Below are positions 29,360 through 35,744 of a DNA stretch of 35,744 bases, piece after piece. Position 1 is the first letter of the stretch, and each line of letters opens with the position of its first letter. Made by a program: the position numbers and the translations under genes. This DNA comes from Tieghemiomyces parasiticus (lineage: Eukaryota > Kickxellomycota > Dimargaritomycetes > Dimargaritales > Dimargaritaceae): assembly GCA_027575765.1 (NCBI GenBank), contig JANBPT010000443.1, forward strand, positions 1-35,744. The letters run 5' to 3'. The notes beneath the pieces are model-generated. The model was not told the DNA's origin and made no database searches. It worked only from the letters and a program-made list of their open reading frames with translations.

Positions 29360-31293
29360 TCAGACCGAGACGAGCGGGGAAGGTCGACTACCACGACGAG
29401 GTGAGGCAGGTGGGGGCACCTCGGGCGGCCCCAGATTGACCAAAGCCTCACCGAACCCCGCGGGGGTGATCACGTACGGGAACTGGCAGGCTGGAGCGAT
29501 GGGGGACTTAGCGATAGTGATGGCGCGGGCGACCACGATGGGACGGTGGACGGCCCCCCCAGTGGAGGCTAGTGAGGGCAGACCCCCCGTTTCGGGGCTG
29601 GCCAGGGTGCGCACAGTAAGTCGAGTGGTGACTAAGTGAGCCCAGGTATTACCCAGGGCTGCGCTGGTGGAGAGGCCATCTTCGTGGATATCTATACATC
29701 ATCGGAAACGAGGTGGGTGTCGGGGTGGGGTGGGTTAGACAGAGTGGGTAGCGGAGGGAGGGAGGAGTTGTGAGAGGCCGGCACCTAGTGGCTACCGCCG
29801 TTTCGCTGTGTCTGCAGCCCTCGCCATCTACCGAGAACTTACCAATATCGGACATGGACGGCACGCCCAGGACTCGCGGGCGTGCAAACCGCGTCGTAAC
29901 TTGGTTGGTCACGACCACGGGAATACTGAACGTCTCGGCTATATGCTTCAAACTGCTAGCCTCCCAGGTGAGTAGGTCAGGCAGTGTGTTCCGATCGTCG
30001 CCTGCCAGGCGTGGTCTCTTATGCAGTACATCGCCAAGAGGACCACTTTCCTCACTAGCCCGCTGGTTCAAATGACGACGCATGATGAAGGCGATCGAAT
30101 CCACCAAGATCAACTTGATCTTGTGCTGGACAATGAAGCCTTCGAGAGAGCGGAGGCTGGAAAGTGAAAAAAAAATCACCCGTGTGGACAAAGAGAATGA
30201 GGTGCTGTTAGGCTTGATGTGACCACCCATTTTTAATGACGGGCCAGTCCCCTGCCCGGCATAGGACGGATGGTAGGGTTACAGATGACCTACCGCTCCC
30301 GAAATTGTTGAACCGAGTCCAACGAAGCGACGTGCACACGGTCGGTGACGGTGGCCAGGAGATCTGGCGACGCGATAGCGCCCTGTAACTCGATGATATG
30401 GGCGGTGATTTCTTGCAGTCTGTGGGCGAGTTGCAAAAAAGAAGATAAAGTAGCCGTGACCAGGGTTAGTGACCAAGCCTGCGAATAAAAAGGCCGCTTA
30501 CCATATAAATTGTAGCGGTACATTGGGTCGAACATACCTTGTTGCGCTGAAGGCTCCTTCTGTGTCAAAATACAATACATGGCCGTCGGTACCACCAAGG
30601 TTGAGGGGTAGAGCGGTCCGGACGGTCAGGGTCAGGCACAGCTGAGTCTTACCGCAGCCGGGAGCACCGACCACCTAAGGGGTAGCAGAGAATCAGGATG
30701 GCACGGGTTGAAAAATGGTTAGCTGAGGCATCGCGGCACGCAAATAGGCACGCCTAGCCTACGGTGGCGATTTATTGCCTCAGTGGGCGCTCGGCGGCTT
30801 ACCTCGGTGACTGACGACCGGGGGATACCACCCCCTAAGGCAGTGTCCAGGGCATGATGGCCGCTAGAAAGCGCGATGGAGGCCCGGGGCTCCATCTGGG
30901 AATGATAGAGGTCTTTAACCTATGTACGGGCGGCCGCGGCAAGGAAGAGGGATGTGCCACCATGCCGAAAACACAAGGAGTATATTAAAGTGAGTACATC
31001 CAAATCACCAGAGCGCCGAAGTAGTATTTAGTTAGGGAACAGTTCCTGGTGGAGGACGCACTTACGTTCTGGGCCCGTACCGACACGGCGTACACGGCAG
31101 AACAGACGCGCTGGTACAGCTGCGCAGCGTCTGAGGTTTTTAGGTCGCAAATTTCGGCCAGTTCGGTCATAGTCAGGCCCAATAGGTCGCGGCAGGTGGC
31201 TACGGGGCGCGGCCGGTGGGCGCGAAGAAGGGCAAGGGCCGACTCTGACGGGCGTTTGGCCGGCGGGAGGCGCTGAAGTGGTCGCTGGGCCAT
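29360..31293 (-). CDS. RAD51B: RAD51 paralog, RAD51B-like recombinase, six exons
   Basis: Exons are 31293-31066, 30919-30803, 30674-30538, 30419-30294, 30156-29843 and 29691-29360. Phases agree at all five joins and give 417 residues (human RAD51B has 384). Introns run 118-151 nt. The N-terminal helical part (TCRDLLGLTMTELAEICDL) matches the paralog N-domain. Walker A is GAPGCGKT at 118-125, Walker B LILVD at 218-222. EASSLKHIAETFSIPVVVTN, followed by QVTT, and GNTWAHLVTTRL near the C-terminus are specific to RAD51B rather than RAD51, XRCC3 or Rad57. RAD51B works in the nucleus with RAD51C (BCDX2 complex in animals) to help load RAD51 at broken replication forks and double-strand breaks. A 30-residue insert after Walker B contains HKRPR, possibly a nuclear localisation signal. 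No strong TATA box is present; a weak GTATTTATTT lies near 31515, about 220 bases upstream. Confidence 0.9.
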
Positions 31294-32378
31294 ATTGGTC
31301 AGGGATGATTGACGAAGGAATTGCCAAAGGCATGGGCTCGCCCAGAGAAGCTAGGTAGTGAGGGTAGAGGGTCGTCAAGAAGTAGAAAGTCCAATGTGCG
31401 ACGGAGTATGAATGGTGACCCGCTCTATGCCCTCATCAGCCAACCAGGGCACCGGTGAGCAACCCGTCTACGGAATAGCGAGAGGCCCCGCCCATTTGCT
31501 TGTCTGTCGTGTAAATAAATACTCGCGCGAGGCTGTATCATCTTATCGGCCAATGGAAATAGGTGGGAGGGTCAAGTGGGCGCAAGTTCGACCTGGCTTG
31601 AGGAGCGGCCCACTACCCACCTCCTCCACTATTAACTTCACTGCCCGCGCATGTCCTCTCTGGCCGTGTCCATGGCGCTGGTCGTGGCTTCTGGGAAGCG
31701 CCACTAGCATTTAACCTCCCTCAATTCAAACTCCGCTGGCTGCCGCTGCGAACGTCACACGGCTTGGTCCTTGCCGGTACACCATAGCCAAAAGGGGCTA
31801 CGAAACGAAAAACCTTTGGCCAGCAGCACGGCCCTATGGTCAGGGGGGTCGAGTTACCTGCGTGAAGGACTAGGGTAGGGGGTTTTAGCCTCAATCAGGT
31901 AGGCCGCTGAGGGGCCGATGTAATTGGCCGCAGTTGGGTATGATTAGTCAGCCGTACTGCCTCCATTTCCTGGGACTCTATAGACTGAAACCTGCTGCGG
32001 AGATTGTCGCAGGGAAGGTTGGCAGGTGAAGGCTGCTGGTGTGAGTACCTCCACCACCACCTGCCCTAGTCTTCCCACTGCTCTCCTTCGGCCGGGTACG
32101 TCGCTCACCCGGCCGTACGGACAGTGGGGCTGGCTGCGGCACGTCTGTCTGAACGTTTCCTAACCAGTCTGGAATTTCCGCCAATGACAATCTTGAACGC
32201 CCTCCCCCGAATCGGCGGAAATAGTGATAGCAGCGAACCGCGTAGGAGCTGGGTAACCATTGTCGGTACTATCAGTTAGAAGGATTAAATGTCTTATTCG
32301 CCGTGTACACAGGTAGGTGCTGCGTGTGGGACCTGGGTGATAAGTCACTCCCCCTCTCGGTGTCAATTCCGGCTAACA
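31294..32378. other. Divergent promoter region between RAD51B and the second hydrolase
   Basis: The promoters of RAD51B (minus) and the second hydrolase (plus) share this 1.1 kb. Open frames at 31412-31714 (plus) and 31978-32366 (minus) have no family resemblance and are not called. Confidence 0.45.
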
Positions 32379-32384
32379 TATAAG
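32379..32384 (+). promoter_or_regulatory. TATA box of the second ABHD-type hydrolase
   Basis: TATAAG within ACATATAAGC, 163 bases before the ATG at 32542, followed by a C-rich leader. Confidence 0.5.
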
Positions 32385-32541
32385 CTCTACATGTCGCCCA
32401 CTCCTCCTGCCACACTATAGTATTAGCCACATTGCCTACCTACACCACATAGCTCACCCATACTGCCACGCCTCGGGCCCCACGCTGCTCTCACCTCCTG
32501 CGTTCAAGTTTAGCCCGTCACCCCCCCCTATTTCCAACACC

Positions 32542-34272
32542 ATGACCACCGCAGACCCGGCTACCACGACGGGCGAAAGCGCCATTGCCCAGCCGCCCAT
32601 CCCGTTCCGCCACTACCTCACCACTCTGCCCGGCCGGTGGCCCTCCACCGAGTTCAAGGCCCACTACGCTGAGCACCAGCTGCTCTCCAATATCTCCTTC
32701 TTTTGCCCCGACGAACCGCTCGAGTTACCTACGGCCCCGATTTCCCGCGACGGCAGCAATGTGTGCGGTGGTACGGCTACAGGCTTAGTATCGCACGTGT
32801 GGAATCGTCTCTCGCCCTTCAGTGGGGGACACACTATGGTAAACAAGACCACCCAATGCACTGCCCGCACCACTTCTAGCAATGCCAGCGCCGTGTCAGC
32901 CACCAACAGCCCCTCGCAGACACCGGCCTCTCCTTCCGGTTGGGTTGCCCGTGTGGGCAACATCGACATTGGTAACGGTCAATTCCTCCGCACTGTGGCC
33001 CTCGAGAGGGAAGATGGCATTTACACTACCACGACTGGCGGCCAGGAAGCCGCACCGCTCGTCATGGGTCACGGTTTCGGTACCGGTATTGGCATTTTTT
33101 TCCGCAACTACGAATCCCTAGCCGTACGCAGCGGTCGACGCGTCTACGGTATCGACTGGCTCGGCATGGGTCTCAGCGCCCGACCGAACGACCTGCTCTG
33201 GCTGAAAGCGGCCCGGAAACACCCCGACGATCCGGCCACCGTCCACCAAACCGAGGCATTCTTTATTGAGGCCCTAGACCGCTGGCGCGCCACCATGGGT
33301 ATCGAGAAGATGGTGCTACTGGGCCACAGCTTCGGCGGCTACATGGCCGCCCTCTATGGTCTTCACTATCCGGACCACGTTGAGAAGCTCCTCCTAGTCT
33401 CACCTATGGGCGTAGGCGAGCCACCCAAGGGGTTCATACCCTGGGTTCGCCAGATGATGGAGGGAAAGGCCACGGACTTTTTTCCGGGATTCGGAGCCGA
33501 CCGGCCGCGGGCCACCGGATGGGTACCTGGTACCGAGGTTGAACTAGCCAATCCGAATTACGCCAATTTGCCACCCCAGGAAGTACAGGAGACTATTGCC
33601 CAACAAGCTGAGGAGTACGCTGGGGTAGACCTGCCTCCGGCCGAACCGACGGCGAAATCTGACACCACAGATCCGACTACTGGTCCGTCACAGCCGGCCG
33701 CCGCGGACGGTGACGATGAGCGAGTCTGGAAAGCGGGCACTCCGGAGCACCGCCGACAGCCCCGATTACTTATAAACAACCGCCAATTGGTCCTCAAGCT
33801 GGTGGCCATGGTCTGGCGGTCACACTACTCCCCGCAGTGGGTCATTCGTAGGGGTGGACCCCTCGGGTCCATGCTGGTCAACCAGTACATTGGCCGCTAC
33901 GAGTACCTGCCGTTGCCCGAACGCAATGCCCTATCGGACTACCTCTACCACTTGGCCAGTCGGCCGGGGTCCGGTGAATATTCTCTCACCATCCTGACCT
34001 ATCCGTTCGTCTTTGCCCGCCTCCCGCTCGTCCTGCGTCTTACTACCCTGCGTGTGCCCACTGTGTTCATGTACGGCGAGAACGACTGGATGGACTACCG
34101 TGGCGCCGAGGCTGCCTCTCGCCAAATGCCTGTACCCACTCGGATTGTCCATATCGCCAACGCCGGCCACAACCTCATGGTCGAGAATCCGGAGGATTTT
34201 AACGCCTACGTACTCAAGGAGTTGGCCATCAGCGGAGACCGGGTTAGTGCAGACCTTGTTCCGGACTTGTAA
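32542..34272 (+). CDS. Alpha/beta hydrolase, ABHD4/ABHD5 (CGI-58)-like, copy 2
   Basis: Intronless gene of 576 codons; strong start context (CAACACCATGACC), stop TAA. Domain marks: VMGHGFGTGIG with the oxyanion His177, RNYESLA, YGIDWLGMGLSARP, then GHSFGGYMAALYG with nucleophile Ser263. EKLLLVSPMGVGEPP follows, then YGENDWMDYRGAEA with acid Asp515 and AGHNLMVENPEDFN with catalytic His543. The triad is complete, so it should be an active lipase, phospholipase or lysophospholipid acyltransferase at lipid droplets, ER or mitochondria; the exact substrate is unknown. A variable Thr/Ser-rich segment lies near residues 75-135, and a Pro/Ala/Asp-rich insertion at about 335-410 replaces part of the usual cap. 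It is clearly paralogous to 11899-13698, with the same WLGMGLS, RPGSGEY/LPGSGEY and HX4E features. The two copies lie about 19 kb apart on the same strand. Confidence 0.9.
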   Translation: MTTADPATTTGESAIAQPPIPFRHYLTTLPGRWPSTEFKAHYAEHQLLSNISFFCPDEPLELPTAPISRDGSNVCGGTATGLVSHVWNRLSPFSGGHTMVNKTTQCTARTTSSNASAVSATNSPSQTPASPSGWVARVGNIDIGNGQFLRTVALEREDGIYTTTTGGQEAAPLVMGHGFGTGIGIFFRNYESLAVRSGRRVYGIDWLGMGLSARPNDLLWLKAARKHPDDPATVHQTEAFFIEALDRWRATMGIEKMVLLGHSFGGYMAALYGLHYPDHVEKLLLVSPMGVGEPPKGFIPWVRQMMEGKATDFFPGFGADRPRATGWVPGTEVELANPNYANLPPQEVQETIAQQAEEYAGVDLPPAEPTAKSDTTDPTTGPSQPAAADGDDERVWKAGTPEHRRQPRLLINNRQLVLKLVAMVWRSHYSPQWVIRRGGPLGSMLVNQYIGRYEYLPLPERNALSDYLYHLASRPGSGEYSLTILTYPFVFARLPLVLRLTTLRVPTVFMYGENDWMDYRGAEAASRQMPVPTRIVHIANAGHNLMVENPEDFNAYVLKELAISGDRVSADLVPDL

Positions 34273-35667
34273 ACTCTGTTCACCGGCGGTTACGTCGCTG
34301 TATCTAGCTATGCTAAACCAATCCTTGCCCTTTATTCTGTATGCATATTTAATTAATGGAAGCCAACTTGGTGAAAACGGAATACAGCTGCTCAGTGATG
34401 CTGGTTTTTAGAGGAGTAAACATCCAAATCAAATGGCACACCCGCAGGTGACTAGAGTGACTATTGAAACTGTCAGCCCCTGGTGGTTCCATCTGTGTTA
34501 ACTTGATACGAAATGACCAATCCCTCCGACCGTATCTGATAATTGCGACATATGTGGGTGTCGAGCGAGCACCCTAGACCGAGCCCATGTCATTAGGTCA
34601 GAGGCCCGATTACCAGAACCCCAGGTGCTTGGAAGGCGGCTGGACGTTGTCATGTACACATTTTACTCCCACCAACCGTCCCCCCCACACACTTCCACGA
34701 CCTCTTACACCCTTCACGTTTAACAATTCCACCGTTCTCCTTGAGTGCCAATTTTCCAAACTAGGAACGGAGATCCTTGGCTACCGTCCGGTGCGGCGGG
34801 ACAAAACGCCTCCAGGGATACAAGACCGACCGAGGCATAGCCTTTGTAGATCCGCTATCTTACCTTCTCCCCCTTCAATCCTTTTCAACAATTAGCTTCC
34901 AATAGACCCGGCTACTAAGTCAACACATCTCTTCATTAACCACCGTAGAATTTCATACAGATAGCGGGGTTGTGATGGTGGTCATGGTCAAGGGGCGGTG
35001 GCGAACGTGGATATAACAGCGATACAAGCAGGTCTGAAATCCGCAAATATATGTAACCCAGATGTCCATTACTGCCATTGTAGTCTCGTAGTAAAGGGAT
35101 CCCGTCACCACGCTTTACCACTTTAAAGGATTTAGACGGTTGCCAAGGTTACTGCGATGCTGTTAAATAGCGATTAGCGAGCGTGGGAGTCGTAGCGGCT
35201 TTATTGATGGTGCAGGGCTGGTTGCAAGACGTACAGTGGCTCAGAAGCACTAACGAACGACGTGGGGTGAGCAGGGACGTGAAGAGTGCGATAGGTGTAG
35301 AGTGAGAGATGGGAGTGCTACAAATCAAGCGGCACATAGAGTAGGTGACAAAATGGAGAAAGGCCGGAGCGGTCGCTATGCCACATGGGTTTGAATAGCT
35401 AGTGTGCGGTCTCCGTCGGTTGCATGGATGTTTATGTAACCTTGGATGCTGGTGGCTTGGAATTCCCTGCGGTTCGAGGTGTCCGTTGTGTGGAATTAAA
35501 AGGGGTTACTCGTCGGTGTGAGGTTATGTGGGTACCATACGCCTATTATACTTGTCTTCTATCCCGTGTACCGACTTCGCGGGAAGGTTTATACCGATCA
35601 GGTATAATATCCCAATAAAAAATTTACCTAAACGGGCATTATCATCTTTTAGCGGTGATGCGATGAC
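34273..35667. other. Intergenic region up to the tRNA terminator
   Basis: No gene can be supported in these 1.4 kb. It contains the 3' end of the second hydrolase (AT-rich at 34330-34365) and a minus-strand pyrimidine-rich tract near 35260-35320 that includes TCTACACCTATCGCACTC, 17/18 like a word near 7660. The frame at 35424-35618 shows no motif. Confidence 0.45.
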
Positions 35668-35675
35668 AAAAAAAA
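35668..35675 (-). terminator. RNA polymerase III terminator of tRNA-Arg
   Basis: A run of eight A on the plus strand (T8 on the transcribed sense) starts two bases after the tRNA 3' end, as expected for Pol III. Confidence 0.75.
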
Positions 35676-35676
35676 T

Positions 35677-35744
35677 CGATCCAAGCAGGACTCGAACCTG
35701 CAATCTCCTGATCCGTAGTCAGGTGCCTTATCCAATTTGGCCAT
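35677..35744 (-). tRNA. tRNA-Arg(ACG), first six bases beyond the window
   Basis: Reading the minus strand from the window edge: D-arm GCC/GGC around AAATTGGATAA; anticodon stem CCTGA/TCAGG with loop CTACGGA, anticodon ACG at 35716-35714 (reads CGN, arginine after A34 is converted to inosine); variable loop AGATT; T-arm GCAGG/CCTGC with loop TTCGAGT; 3' acceptor strand TTGGATC with discriminator G. The B box GGTTCGAGTCC is intact and there is no intron. The 5' acceptor strand should read GATCCA just outside the window. Confidence 0.93.

Noticed and set aside
1..35744. CRISPR array, rRNA, integrase or phage module
   Set aside because: No regularly spaced direct repeats, rRNA motifs or phage-like genes were seen; the content is eukaryotic.

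Overview
The window looks like nuclear DNA of a fungus, probably an early-diverging (zoopagomycete-like) lineage. This placement is inferred from gene content: a TRM44 tRNA methyltransferase, a RAD51B-type recombinase and a BLOC-1 subunit 2 occur together. The introns are short (about 90-280 nt, GT-AG), the genes are loosely packed with 0.4-3.7 kb between them, and there is a tRNA-Arg with a Pol III terminator. No bacterial operon structure, CRISPR array or rRNA is visible. The species cannot be named from the sequence.

Layout. 1-6.9 kb (minus strand): three head-to-tail genes for predicted secreted proteins. The first is cut by the window edge; the second and third are clear paralogs that share a strongly conserved C-terminal block of about 75 residues. 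8.8-9.25 kb (plus): a 62-codon gene built like an antimicrobial-peptide precursor (signal peptide, acidic pro-piece, Arg-Arg site, cationic mature peptide). 11.7-13.7 kb (plus): an intronless alpha/beta hydrolase of the ABHD4/5-CGI-58 type. 14.3-15.5 kb (minus): a three-exon BLOC1S2 gene. 15.9-18.7 kb (minus): a seven-exon TRM44 gene. 21.4-22.2 kb (plus): a short leucine-rich-repeat-like gene. 25.7-26.8 kb (minus): a decayed mariner-type transposase. 27.3-28.4 kb (minus): a membrane-anchored RING-H2 protein. 29.4-31.3 kb (minus): a six-exon RAD51B. 32.4-34.3 kb (plus): a second ABHD-type hydrolase, paralogous to the first. 35.68-35.74 kb (minus): tRNA-Arg(ACG), missing its first six bases at the window edge.

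The genes fall into two groups. The housekeeping genes (BLOC1S2, TRM44, RAD51B) are split by introns and show no clear TATA box. The accessory genes (secreted paralogs, peptide precursor, both hydrolases, LRR-like gene) are intronless, and six of those seven have a strong TATA box 160-226 bp before the start codon. The most interesting part is the left third, where the secreted-protein family and the peptide precursor have the layout of an interaction or defence locus. That reading is inference. All exon joins were worked out by hand from splice sites, reading phase and remembered family motifs; no database search was possible.
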